The notes under the pieces: generated by a model
Database searches by the model: none
Seen by the model: the letters and a program-made list of their open reading frames with translations, nothing else
Told to the model about the DNA's origin: nothing
NCBI RefSeq assembly: GCF_000283155.1
Contig: NW_004454181.1
Span: 27,998,794 to 28,062,793, forward strand
DNA: 64,000 nt
From: Ceratotherium simum simum
Lineage: Eukaryota > Chordata > Mammalia > Perissodactyla > Rhinocerotidae
Reading direction: 5' to 3'
Program-made: the position numbers and the translations under genes
In this document: one piece after another, positions 20,925 through 30,551 of the stretch
Numbering within the stretch: the stretch's first letter is position 1
Layout: every line of letters starts with the position of its first letter

Positions 20925-21556
20925 GGTTCTGTGTCCATGTAAATTGGTGCAGCCACTATGGAAAACAGTATGGATATTCCTCAAAAAATTAAAAATAGAA
21001 CTACCATATGATCCAGCTATTCCACTTCTGGGTATTTATCCAAAGAACATGAAAACACTAATTTGAAAAGATACATGCACCCCTACCTTCATTGCAGCAT
21101 TTCACAATAGCCAAGAGTTGGAAACAATCTAAGTGCCTATCAACGGATGAATGGATAAAGAAGATGTAGTATACATACACAATGGAATACCACTCAGCCA
21201 TAAAAAAGATGAAATCTTGCTATTTGCAACAACCTGGATGGAACATGAAGGTATTATGCTAAGCAAAATGTCAAACGGAGAAAGCCAAATACCATATGAT
21301 TTCGCTCATACGTGAAAGATAAAAACGACGACAAACACATAGATACAGAGAACAGATCCGTGGTTACCAGAGGGGAAGAGGGGGGTGGGGGGAGGGTGAA
21401 AGGGGTAAAGGGGCACATATATATGGTGATGGATGGCAACTGGGCTTTTGCTGGTGAATAGGGTGCAGTCTATACAGAAGTTGAAATATAATGATGTACA
21501 CCTGAAATTTATATGTTTTAAACCAGCGTTACCTCAATAAAAAAACAAGAAAAGTT
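20925..21556 (+). mobile_element. L1 LINE 3' end, 5'-truncated
   Basis: It begins inside the last part of ORF2: the frame at 20940-21066 reads the conserved '[20 protein letters not shown]' segment and stops early. It continues through the ORF2 end in shifted frames, a G-rich 3' UTR tract (21372-21413) and an 'aataaaaaaacaagaaaa' tail. It is inactive. No convincing target-site duplication found. Confidence 0.92.
21372..21413 (+). other. G-rich polypurine tract of L1 3' UTR
   Basis: Runs of 4, 6, 6, 3, 4 and 4 G separated by short purine-rich spacers with occasional T. This is the conserved mammalian L1 3' UTR G-tract, which can form a G-quadruplex. Confidence 0.75.
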
Positions 21557-22009
21557 TTGGAATGCAGCCAAAATGTGGAGCAGCTGCGGGGGGAGGGGAG
21601 ACAGAAAGAGGAGGGGATAAAATCTCTGCCTTTCGCTCTCAGTTCTTCCTCTTTCTTCCCATTCCTCGTGCTTTAAAATACATGGTCAATTTGGACCAAT
21701 GTCTCTCAAGCAGGACAAATAAGGCCGCTTTGTAGGGACTAAAGGTGGGAGGATCAACGCACAGCTGTTTCATTCTACTGTTGGCTCCAGACCCACTGAC
21801 CCACCCATCAGCCTAAGGAGGAGAGCCTGGAGGGGTCTCTGTTTGCTAGGGGCGGAGGGCAATGGGTAGGGATAGGCATGAGCTGAGACTCTGGCCCTGG
21901 GCTAGTTCCCTGTTAGGTTCCAGGGACAAGTAACTTCTTGTCACTTGTTTCTGTGCTCCTTCCCATGCCTTAGAAAGAACTGTTTATTAGTCCAGAGCAC
22001 AAACTCAGA
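21557..22009. other. Single-copy DNA, no feature seen
   Basis: No recognised repeat or gene. Confidence 0.4.
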
Positions 22010-22600
22010 GGGTGTCAGAGGTGGAAAAGAAAGAAATCAGCTTTAAGCCCAACCCCTCCACTTTACAAACAGGTGCACGGCGTATTAGTTTTCTATCGCT
22101 GCTATAACACGTTACCATAAACTTAGTGTCTTGGAACAATACAAATTTATTATTTTACAGCTCTGTAGGTTAGAAGCCCAACACGAGTCTCATGGGACTA
22201 AAATCAAGATGCCAGCAGGGCCACCTGCTTTCTGGCTGGCTGCCTACATTCCTTGGCTCGTGGACCCCTTTTCCATCTTCCAAGTCAGCAACACGGGTTG
22301 AGTCCTTCTCACATCACATCTCTCTGACCTCGTCTGCCTCTGTCTTCCACTTTTAAGGACGCTTATGATTACATTGGGTTCAGCTGGATAATCCAGTCAC
22401 TCTCCCTGTTTTAAGGTCAGCTGATGAGCAACCTTAGTTCCACCTGCAGCCTTAATTTCTCTTTGTCATGAATCACAACATTTTTATAAGTTCCAGGAAT
22501 TAGGATGCGAACATCTTTGGGAGCCATTATTCTATCTCCCAGAGAGGGTAGATGACTCACCTGAGGCAGAGCTAGGAATACATCTAGTACTTGGTATTTT
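22010..22600 (-). repeat. MIR-family copy interrupted by MLT1
   Basis: The left part (22010-22082, 'cccaacccctccactttaca') and the right part (about 22541-22600, 'gagagggtagatgactcacc', 'gaggcagagctaggaatac') together form one antisense MIR/MIR3. The MLT1 LTR sits between them. Confidence 0.6.
22083..22540 (-). mobile_element. MLT1 solo LTR (ERVL-MaLR)
   Basis: Antisense MLT1: 'tattagttttctatcgctgc', 'acaaatttattattttacag', 'cctacattccttggctcgtg', 'gagtccttctcacatcacat', and ending 'tctttgggagccattattct'. An LTR without internal viral sequence. Its insertion into a MIR dates it as younger than that MIR. Confidence 0.9.
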
Positions 22601-22627
22601 TCCACTCTCTCACCCTGTTTTCAGCAT

Positions 22628-22890
22628 ATAAGGCATACAGCAGAGTGGTGAAAAGCATGGGCTTTGGGATCAGATAGATCTGGGCTCAAAGTCTAGCTCT
22701 GCTTTTACTAGCTATGAGAACCTGGGAAAATTACTTAAACTCTCTGTGCCTCAGTTTCCTCATCTGTTAAATGGGGACAATACTATCAACAACCTCATAG
22801 GGTGACAGATTAAGTGTGGAAGTCCATGAACTGTGCTTAGCATCATTTTTAGCACATAGCACCCAATAAATGATATCCCTTAGTATGATT
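22628..22890 (+). repeat. MIR SINE, near full length
   Basis: Sense MIR: 'gtggtgaaaagcatgggctt', 'tctagctctgcttttactag', 'tgcctcagtttcctcatctg', 'ttaaatggggacaatactat' and 'agcacatagcacccaataaa'. Confidence 0.92.
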
Positions 22891-22891
22891 T

Positions 22892-23102
22892 ATAATAAAA
22901 CATCACACTTGATCTTCATAAGACCCCTTGTGAGGAGAGTATATCAGATATCATCATAGCCATGTTACGGATATGGAAACTGAAGCTGACAGAGTTAAAA
23001 TGACTGGGGTGAGGTCATTTAGCAAGTCCGTGATGGTCACTAGGGTCAGAAATAAGGTCTATGGACTTCCGATCCTACGCTTTTTAAGCTGACGCCCTAC
23101 AC
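22892..23102 (-). repeat. MIR SINE, inverted next to the previous
   Basis: Antisense MIR: 'ttgatcttcataagacccct', 'catgttacggatatggaaac', 'gtgaggtcatttagcaagtc'. Lying tail to tail with the preceding sense copy, it forms an inverted pair. Confidence 0.75.
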
Positions 23103-23206
23103 TTTTTTTAACTTCTAGTAAATGATCCAAGAAAGACGCTCATCTGATTTTTTTTTTTAACCTACATCATAGGAAAAGATCCCTTAATCTTTTCAGAAAT
23201 GTCCTT

Positions 23207-23522
23207 GGGGCCGGCCCAGCGGCTTAGCGGTTAAGTGCATGTGCTCAGCTACTGGCGGCCTGGGTTCGGATCCTGGGCACGCGCACCGTCACACCGCTTC
23301 TCCAGCCACGCTGAGGCCGCGTCCCACATACAGCAACTAGAAGAATGTGCAACTATGACATACAACTATCTACTGGGGCTTTGGGGGGAAAAAAAAAGGA
23401 GGAGGATTGGCAATAGTGTTAGCTCAGAGCTGGTCTTCCTCAGCAAAAAGAGGAGGATTAGCATAGATGTTAGCTCAGGGCTGATCTTCCTCACACACAA
23501 AAAAAAAAAAAGAAAGAAAAAA
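23207..23522 (+). mobile_element. ERE-type equine SINE
   Basis: Full-length SINE from 'ggggccggcccagcggctta' (A box 'tagcggttaag', B box 'ggcctgggttcggatcctg') to an A-rich tail. Two tandem tail units of about 50 bases, each containing 'gaggaggatt' and 'gttagctcag', precede the tail. The 11-bp target-site duplication agaaatgtcct is perfect at 23195-23205 and 23523-23533, so the insertion is young. Confidence 0.95.
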
Positions 23523-23533
23523 AGAAATGTCCT

Positions 23534-24880
23534 GTTGTCCTCACACTCAAAATATTCAGCTCACTTCCTAATGCAAAATACTCCAAGATTAAGTTCTCTG
23601 GCTTCTCCCTTGTGTAAACACGCTCGGGCTCACCACTAAGGCAATAAGATGTAGTTTGAAGCAGTAACTAAATTGAGGCTTCTGTCCATCATCCCTAGCG
23701 AGTGTGGTTGGAGCCCTCCACTCAGTTTTACAGCCATAATTCCTCTTGGTGGGATTGTATCTTTTTGATAGAGCAACATACATTTGTTTGGCTATGTATT
23801 TCTTGCACGGTAGTTACTGATATTCTTCGAGTGACATTTTAAGCTGTTGGATTGTGAGTGTTGGGGTATTTTAGAGGCCTTGGAAAATAACATCCTTCTT
23901 CCCTGCCCAGGTTCAGAACTTACTGAGAGTCAGATAGAGGATGATCAACGTCAGCATTATTACTGATTAAAGCTGGATTGGGGCACGCTGCTTAGCTGTG
24001 GAGCTAAATGGACTTGCAGATGCTTCTCACCAGTCCCTGGCAGGGCAGGTCCACCAAAGGCTTCCTGGCAGGCACAGAATTGACCCATCAAGCTTCCTGC
24101 ATGGTCTCGAGCACAGACCAGACAGTGGTCCCCCTTCTGTTGGAGCCCATCCCGAGAGAAGAGAGGGTGAGCACAGAACCTTGAGTCTCTTCTATACTGA
24201 CCAATCAGATAAATTCCCTCTTCCTCCTACAAGGAGGGCTGTCAGGAGTGTTTTCAAGATGAAATTCTTCCGTATGGAAACATGGGGAATGAGGAAGATT
24301 TCACCCCTAACAGTGAGAAAGGAGTGAAAGAATATATACCTAGTTTTAGCCAGTTCTCTGGGAATTGTTCACAACTCATGGACGAGGTAACCTATATATA
24401 TGAAGATGTTAAATCTGGGTAAACACATCTGGAATGTCTGTGTTGCAAAGGAAAAATGATTGAATGCAGCTGGTGACAGAAGAGCCCAGCTTCCAGTTTG
24501 GCATCCAAGGCTAGAGCAGGCTGGGTCCACGGGAAGCAGATGTGGGGATGGAGTTTGGGGTGTTAGGAGTTTATAGAGGATCAACCCCTGTGGAAGGAAA
24601 GGGGAGGACAGAGGATTGGGCAAAGGAAGAAGTCAAGCTGGCCTGACAAAATGTCAGACTACCCGGTGGGGGGCTCAGGAGTGAGTATCGCCCTTCAGTG
24701 TCACCCCACAGTGGGCCCAAATGACCAGGCTTCAGCATCCCGCCTCCCTCCGTTGCTGGAGGGGACTCAGACCGGGTGGCTCTGCAGGCTCTGAGGCAGA
24801 CCCTGAAGGAGCTGATGGCTGGACAGCAGGATCTGGGCAGCTCCTCTTCACGTCTGCCACAAAGGTCCTTCCCCAGCCTC
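23534..24880. other. Single-copy DNA, no gene supported
   Basis: The largest frame is 109 codons at 23998-24327, and a donor-like 'gagagggtgagca' lies inside it at about 24160. No domain is recognised. Nothing repeat-like was seen. Confidence 0.4.
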
Positions 24881-24889
24881 TGACTGTGC

Positions 24890-25285
24890 CTGTCTCATCC
24901 TTTGCCACTTCTTACCTTTTTCTGGACATTTTAGTCATGCCCAATTTCTTTAGTTGCCAGCAGATTGCATGCCTTTTCATGTCTCCAGTCATTGTCTGGA
25001 ACATCCTTTCTGCTAACTCATGCTCATTTCTCATGACTCAGCTTGGGCATCATCTCCTTTAAGAAGGTTTCGTCGACCCCCAGGCTGGGCTGGATACCAC
25101 CCTCTGTGTACACACAGAATTCTCTTAGCACTTATGAAATGATACTACATTTTCTGTGGACAGACCTTATCCACCAGGTCTGAGTTTGGCTATAGTATTG
25201 TATCTTGTTCACCTTTGTACCTAGAGTACCTAATAAGGTCCTGGTACACGACAGGTGTTCAACAAATGTTTGTCCTCTCATTTCC
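24890..25285 (+). repeat. L2 LINE 3' end
   Basis: Sense L2: 'tcatgactcagcttgggcat', 'ctttaagaaggtttcgtcga', 'cccccaggctgggctggata', 'cttagcacttatgaaatgat', and the tail 'cctggtacacgacaggtgtt', 'caacaaatgtttgt'. Confidence 0.85.
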
Positions 25286-25301
25286 CCAATTAGAGCCACG
25301 T

Positions 25302-25350
25302 CATTCAACAGACATTCGTTAGCACTTCTGTGCAGATATTACAGGGCACT
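25302..25350 (-). repeat. L2 tail fragment
   Basis: 'tcattcaacagacattcgtt' followed by 'agcacttctgtgcagat' matches an antisense L2 end. It faces the sense L2 just upstream. Confidence 0.5.
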
Positions 25351-25354
25351 CCCA

Positions 25355-26319
25355 GAGGAGTGGGCCTTCTTCATTGTGGTAGCCACCATAACGCCCATCA
25401 TAGAATCTTGTACATTACAGTTTTTTGGGAAATACTGTTTTTTAAAATCAGGCCCTATCTTCTCTTGCCAAAATTCCTTCAAGGCAGGATCTGGAAGCAG
25501 TGAGGGACTTGAGCAGGCATTGCCAGGCACAGGGCAAGCAAGGTCTTGGAGGGTATTTGAAGTAATTTCTTAGGACAGGAAATGGCTAAAGTAGACGCCC
25601 TTCTTGATTTGCCTTTATCTATCCCATGGAGGAATGATTCGGGGCTCTATAAAGATAAATGAATCTACACTATTAGATCTGCAAGGAATTTCAGGGCGAT
25701 GAGACGGAGATGGGCATGGAGTTTGTACACAGTGTCCAAGAGCACACGTTCCCTGAGAAAGAAGAAGAAGGGAGCTGGAGAAAGTCTGGTGTTGTCACTC
25801 CCCTTAAATCTAGTTCTGTGGGGATGGAAACTAGTCCCATGAAGTGCTCAGGAAGAACGGGAGAGGCAACAAGGTGCCAACTCGCTCACCCCAGATTGGC
25901 ATGGAAATCTGAAAACAAGTGCCCCTTGGTCCACTGGCTGAGCCCCAAAACCTTCACAGAGGAGAGATCTGACGTGCAAAAGCAAATCAGGGGCTTCAAA
26001 CCAGCCAAATGGGAAAAGGAAGGCCCCTTCAATTGTTTAAGGGAGAAGAGGAAGACCAAAGGCAATATTATCTTTCATCAGCCACTCCCTGTGGAGGAGT
26101 GAGCTTTCCAAAGAGTACAGCCTTCTCTCAGCAGGGCGGTGGGGGGAGCCGCCTCTCTCTTCACTACAAGAGCCTAATTCTGATCAGATATCAAATCAGC
26201 AAGAATGGAAACTTCCTGGGGTCGGTGACTTGCCTTGATTGTCTCCTTGGTCCTGCCTGTGTGGGGACTGCTTAGATTTACGCTGCAGAGGTTCACCAGG
26301 TTTGTAAGGAGTCCTGGCT
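25355..26319. other. Single-copy DNA with an unproven open frame
   Basis: The plus strand is open for 130 codons at 25710-26102. A 'caaggaatttcag' acceptor-like sequence lies a few codons upstream of its first ATG. The product is charged (Glu/Lys-rich) but matches nothing I know. No other features. Confidence 0.35.
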
Positions 26320-26405
26320 GCTGTGCTGTGGGCTGGGGACATAGACAAGATTCTAAGTCAGTTCCTGTCCCCAAGGGGCCAGAGGCCATTTGGAGAGACA
26401 GATAT
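26320..26405 (-). repeat. L2 LINE fragment, antisense
   Basis: 'gtgctgtgggctggggacat', 'aagtcagttcctgtccccaa' and 'gagagacagatatgtagtga' follow the antisense L2 order. Confidence 0.6.
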
Positions 26406-26409
26406 GTAG

Positions 26410-26632
26410 TGATGACGGCATCAGCGATAATTGCTACATTACTGAGGGCTTACTATGGACCTGTTGTTATCTCATTTATTCCTTATAACAACACTACAGG
26501 ACCTTATTCCTCATGACAACACCCCGTTTCACACACGAGGAAACAGGCTCAGAGAGCTTAGTTCCCTATTCAAAGTCACCATGGCAAGTAAATGGTGGAG
26601 GGGAGACCCAAATCTGTGGGACCCATACTCTA
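26410..26632 (-). repeat. MIR SINE, near full length
   Basis: Antisense MIR: 'gagggcttactatggacctg', 'ttatctcatttattccttat', 'cacgaggaaacaggctcaga', 'cccaaatctgtgggacccat'. Confidence 0.82.
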
Positions 26633-26635
26633 AGC

Positions 26636-26878
26636 CAGGGGTTCTCAACTGGGAGTAATTTTGGCCTCCTCCACCCACTCCCCAGGGAACATTGGCGATG
26701 TCTTGGAGGCATTTTTGGTTGTCACAATATGGGAGGGGGGTTGGCTACTGGAATCTAGTGGGTAGAGGCCAAGGACGCTGTTTAAACATCCTGCAATGCA
26801 CAAGACAGCCCCCAGTCCCACCTCAACGAGGACGAATTGGGCCCAAAACGTCAATGGTGCTGAGCTTGAGAAAAGCTG
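26636..26878 (+). mobile_element. MER20 hAT-Charlie element
   Basis: Near-complete MER20: 'caggggttctcaactgggag', 'ggaggcatttttggttgtca', 'ctagtgggtagaggccaagg', 'aaacatcctgcaatgcacaa', 'gggcccaaaacgtcaatggt' and the inverted end 'tgagcttgagaaaagctg'. Flanking 8-mers ctctaagc (26628) and ctctaggt (26879) look like a decayed target-site duplication. Non-coding. MER20 copies are known enhancers in endometrial stromal cells. Confidence 0.92.
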
Positions 26879-26970
26879 CTCTAGGTCATCTCTGTCCCCT
26901 GTGTTAAAATAGGTTCTACCCACACCCCCATCATTGTTTAGCTCAGTTCCTCAGTATTTCATTTATAGTA

Positions 26971-27150
26971 CAATAGTTCCCCCATCCACGGTTTCACTTT
27001 CCACGGTTTCCAGGACCTGGTAAACTGAGGTCCTAAAATATTAAATGGAAAATTCCAGAAATAAACTATTCCTAGGTTTCGAATTGCTGCCGTTCTGAGT
27101 AGTGTGATGAAATCTCGCATCATCCTGCTCCATCATGCCCTAGATGTTGA
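26971..27150 (+). mobile_element. Tigger-type (Tc1/mariner) fragment
   Basis: It starts after a TA with 'caatagttcccccatccacg', then 'aatattaaatggaaaattcc', 'agaaataaactattcc', 'gccgttctgagtagtgtgat' and 'cctgctccatcatgccc'. This is the outer part of a Tigger-family element; the other end is missing. Confidence 0.7.
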
Positions 27151-27169
27151 CCAAGGGTAATGGAAATTA

Positions 27170-27265
27170 AACCATCTATGCAGGGTTGCAAGAACAAAGT
27201 GGCAAAGCTAACACTGATCCTAGGTCTGTCTGAATCCTAATCCCATGCTCCTAACCCCCACAGCA
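27170..27265 (-). repeat. MIR SINE fragment
   Basis: Antisense 5' part of MIR: 'gtggcaaagctaacactgat', 'aatcctaatcccatgctcct'. Confidence 0.5.
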
Positions 27266-27299
27266 CAGGATTGAGACCTTCAATGTAATGGGATGGAGG

Positions 27300-27420
27300 C
27301 TTGTCCTCCAGGAGCTCTGAGTCCAGAATAGGAGAGAGAGATAGTCAGTGGATATCAGGGTATGACGCTAAATTCAAACTGGGAGAGAAATGAGGAACAG
27401 AAGAAGAAATTGGAAATAAC
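27300..27420 (-). repeat. Possible L2 fragment
   Basis: 'gtcctccaggagctctgagt' followed by 'ccagaataggagagagagat' resembles antisense L2. Weak. Confidence 0.35.
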
Positions 27421-27824
27421 CTAAGGGCTCAGCCAAGAGACCTGGCACTTGCAGCTTGAGGGAGGATTTAGTGGAGAGTTTCCCAGATCTTAAAAGAATG
27501 GCTTAAAATGACCAGAATCAATTTTTCTCGTCTTTTAGCAAAGATGGGCAATATAAGGTTTGTCCTCTCCCAGTCGTCAGAGACTTTGAGTCTCTTATAG
27601 TTCCCCAAAATAATGGCTGGTGTTTCCAAAAATGCATGTTCAAGTCCTAGGAGTACCCTAAAGTCAAGTACCAGGCTGGCTCCATCTGGCAAATCCTGGC
27701 CCTGGCAGAGTTGCCTCCTGCCCCCAGCATGTGTTCCCCTCTGCAGCCTGCCAGCCTGCCAGCCAGAGCCTTTTGGGAGCCAATGCAGGAGCAGACTCCC
27801 ATGACTCATGGCTGGGGAAGCTGT
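27421..27824. other. Single-copy DNA, no feature seen
   Basis: A 149-residue minus-strand frame (27468-27917) crosses this block and the purine tract. Its Pro/Ser/Phe richness reflects the polypyrimidine strand, and no domain is seen. Confidence 0.4.
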
Positions 27825-27946
27825 CGGGGTGAGGGGAGGTCGGGGCACATGAGGGCAAGGGCAGGGAGAGGGAGAAGGGACCCAGGGCATGGGACAAAAT
27901 AGGGAAGAAGGAAGCAAGAGAGGGAAGGAAGAAGGAAGGAAATATG
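27825..27946 (+). repeat. Polypurine tract (GGGA/GAAGG)n
   Basis: About 120 bases dominated by G and A, ending in 'gaaggaagaaggaaggaaa'. It is capable of triplex formation. Confidence 0.75.
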
Positions 27947-27949
27947 GGT

Positions 27950-28175
27950 AATAGTAGTGACTGCAAGTACTCTCTGAGAATTTACATTTGCCTCAAATTG
28001 TGCGAAGTCCTTAAAATGCATAATCAATCACCTCAATCCTGAAAATGATCCTGTGGGGTAGATTCTTTTTTCATGTCCTTTTTATAGATAAAACCAAAAA
28101 ACCGACAAGGTACAGAGATCTTAGCCAGTCGAAGGACACACAGGTAGTAAGTAGGGGTGGATTCAGATGCGAAGA
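27950..28175 (-). repeat. MIR SINE, near full length
   Basis: Antisense MIR: 'cctcaattgtgcgaagtcc'-type start, 'cctgtggggtagattctttt', 'ttatagataaaaccaaaaaa', 'gacacacaggtagtaagtag', 'ggtggattcagatgc'. Confidence 0.75.
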
Positions 28176-28179
28176 GAGC

Positions 28180-28634
28180 CGGGAAAGAGGTGATATGGTG
28201 GATGGGTGGAGAAGAAGTGGACTTTTCTCCTTCTGGGAAGGATAGAGATGGGGTCTAGAGGCAGGAAAGTTCCAGGGTGTGTGGGGGCAGACAGTAGGGT
28301 CCTGGAAGCTAGACTCTTAACCAGAGGTGAGAGCCAGGCCTGCTCACCTTGTATCTTAGGATCAACCTGAGGGGATCTTTGCTTGAACAGGCTTCCCTCC
28401 AGATTGCATGGGAGATTCCTTGGTGACGCGTGAACCCAAGAGAACTGCAATGCCCTTGTTAGATATTGATCCTTCCTTCTTAACACAAAACGAACAGGAA
28501 CCACAGAAATAATCCTATTACTGTCGTTTCATTATGTTCGGGGGCAAGGAAAACAAAAAAACAAAGAAAGGAAGTTATTAAAATAAACACAAATGGCTTC
28601 TGTATGCTCTAATGTCCACAGGTCAATTTCGCAG
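28180..28634. other. Single-copy DNA, no feature seen
   Basis: A 113-residue minus-strand frame at 28163-28504 has no domain. No repeats recognised. Confidence 0.4.
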
Positions 28635-28780
28635 ATGATATCTCATGTGATAGTCTCGTTTTGTGGTAGGTGCCAGGCTCCACATTTTACCAAAGAGGAA
28701 GCCAGTTCGGGGAGAGGAAATTCAATTAGTAAGAATGCAGGATCCAAACTCCGGTCTTCTCCAAATCTTTAGCTCTTTCC
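28635..28780 (-). repeat. MIR SINE fragment
   Basis: Antisense MIR: 'ttttaccaaagaggaagcca', 'aattagtaagaatgcaggat', 'caaactccggtcttctcc'. Confidence 0.65.
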
Positions 28781-28789
28781 TGTGCACTG

Positions 28790-29089
28790 TGTTGAAAGTC
28801 ATGCTCAGTTTCCCTTAAATGAAATTAATTTTTTTCAAATTAACTCCCCAGAATGAAAAGTTCTGTGAAACAGGACGCTGGCCTCTTACTCATGAAGAGA
28901 AAATTAATTCTAGGATCAGTTTGCGTATGTCAAATGGCCCTTCAATAATTATTTATGAAAGAGCTTATTTAAAATACAAAAAGATGGTTCCCAAAAAAGT
29001 AGTATATGTCCTCCTAGGAGCAAATTAATAGAAGCAAACAGTAGTGTTCTTGGAAATCCCTTGGATAAATAATTTTGTGTGCACTGTTC
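28790..29089. other. AT-rich single-copy block, possible conserved element
   Basis: Dense in homeodomain-type sites (aaattaatt, gaaaattaattc, caataattatttatg). The look is that of vertebrate conserved non-coding enhancers, but this is an impression only. Confidence 0.25.
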
Positions 29090-29370
29090 CCTTTAGCCCC
29101 AACTCACCTGGCCTCACCCTTGTTCCTCTGTTGAATCGAACTCTGCTGAAATCTTATCTTATTCTCTGTACTTCAGTTGCTTTCCCTCACCCCACTCTGC
29201 CTCCTACACCCTCAGCTCCTGTAGATCTTTCTTTCCATGTTATTCCTATAGACCTTCCTATCCATACCCCCTCCACAGAGCTGGGACCTGCTTTTTCTTC
29301 ATTGTTGCTGTGTCCTCAGCAGGCTGCCTGGCTCATAGTAGTTGCACAATAAATCTTTGTTGGATAAGTG
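29090..29370 (+). repeat. L2 LINE 3' end
   Basis: Sense L2 with 'tcgaactctgctgaaatctt', 'tgctgtgtcctcagcaggct', 'gcctggctcatagtagttgc' and 'acaataaatctttgttggat'. Confidence 0.78.
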
Positions 29371-29429
29371 ACTGTATGAGTCACCAGCCACTACACAGAC
29401 TGGCTGGCAACGTCGACGTGAGCTCTCTC

Positions 29430-29512
29430 TTTCTTGTCTCTTCTACAGTATTTATACTCCTAGCACCAATTCTGGCACTTACTCTGTAAATGTTTGTCAA
29501 ATGAATCAAGCA
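29430..29512 (+). repeat. L2 LINE tail fragment
   Basis: 'tcctagcaccaattctggca' followed by 'tgtaaatgtttgtcaaatga'. A second, independent L2 end in the same orientation. Confidence 0.6.
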
Positions 29513-29744
29513 GTGTAAGAAATAGTAAAATATTGTTTTATAAACATGTGCTTTCAGTAGAAACAGAACTTTTCCATCTAGTGAAATAACATCATATCTC
29601 CTCCCGTGTCCATGAAGACAGTGGAGGTGGGATGGTGGGTGGTGGAGGCAATTTACAATCTCTATACATGTGCGCATTTGCATGATGCATTGACATGATC
29701 ACAGATTCCTAACTCTTCTGGCTGACAGACGCCTTAACAACCAT

Positions 29745-29920
29745 GTGGCAGTGGTAATGACACTGATGTCTAATAGTTGTGGAGCACTTAGCTTAGTCCA
29801 GGCACTGTGCCAAGGGCTGGATCTGTATTAACTCATAATTCTTACACCCATCCTTGTGACGTAGGACTAGTTATTATCCCCATTCAACAGCTGAGGAGAC
29901 TGAAGCACAAAGAGTTCCAT
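29745..29920 (-). repeat. MIR SINE
   Basis: Antisense MIR: 'tccaggcactgtgccaaggg', 'gtattaactcataattctta', 'ttattatccccattcaacag', 'ctgaggagactgaagcacaa'. Confidence 0.85.
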
Positions 29921-29974
29921 AAGCAGGATTCTAGGAAGCCTTATGGGTGTGTGCAGGAGCTTCTAGGCTGCCCC

Positions 29975-29991
29975 GGGGGGGAGGGGAAGGG
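29975..29991 (+). other. Short G-rich run, G4-capable
   Basis: Seven G, A, four G, AA, three G. The first run can supply two tetrad strands, so a short-loop G-quadruplex is possible. Confidence 0.35.
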
Positions 29992-30174
29992 ACATGAGAC
30001 TGTGGGAAGTCGAGGAAGGCCAGGCAAAAGCCTGATTATATATACCCCCTCCTATATCCAGAGCAGTTATTCCGTTAAATAGTTTATATATTGGGCTTCT
30101 GCCAAAGATTTCTTAGAGGAAAGGGGTTTTGTCTAGCTAGAAGAAAATGCTCATAACAACAACAAAAATAGATG

Positions 30175-30265
30175 TTTTAGTTTTACAGATAGGAAAACTA
30201 AAATTTCAGGGATGTGAAATCCTTTGGCAATTGTCATCTGCGGCCAAGCCAGGTCTAAAAATCTC
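30175..30265 (-). repeat. MIR SINE fragment
   Basis: 'ttacagataggaaaactaaa' and 'ccaagccaggtctaaaaat' in antisense MIR order. Confidence 0.55.
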
Positions 30266-30551
30266 ACCTCCAAATAATCCAGGAATCTATTTCTTATGCC
30301 ATGTTGCCTGGATGCCCAGATGTCTCTGTAATGGCACTTGAATTTGGTACACTCATTGACCGAGAGACTCTTTGTCCAGAACTTTTGTTTCCAAAGGTAT
30401 GTCCTGAGCAATACTGAGTAAAATAAGGTAAATTATAAGGTAAATTTAGAAATATTTGTCTCACAGAGTTGTTAGAGGAAAACAGGAAGGACAAGGCAAG
30501 GCTTGACAAGGCAGGAAGTGGGAAGAGTACTCAGGGAATTCGGAGAAGATT

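Noticed and set aside
27468..27917. 149-codon Pro-rich frame on minus
   Set aside because: Composition comes from the polypyrimidine strand of the 27825-27946 tract.
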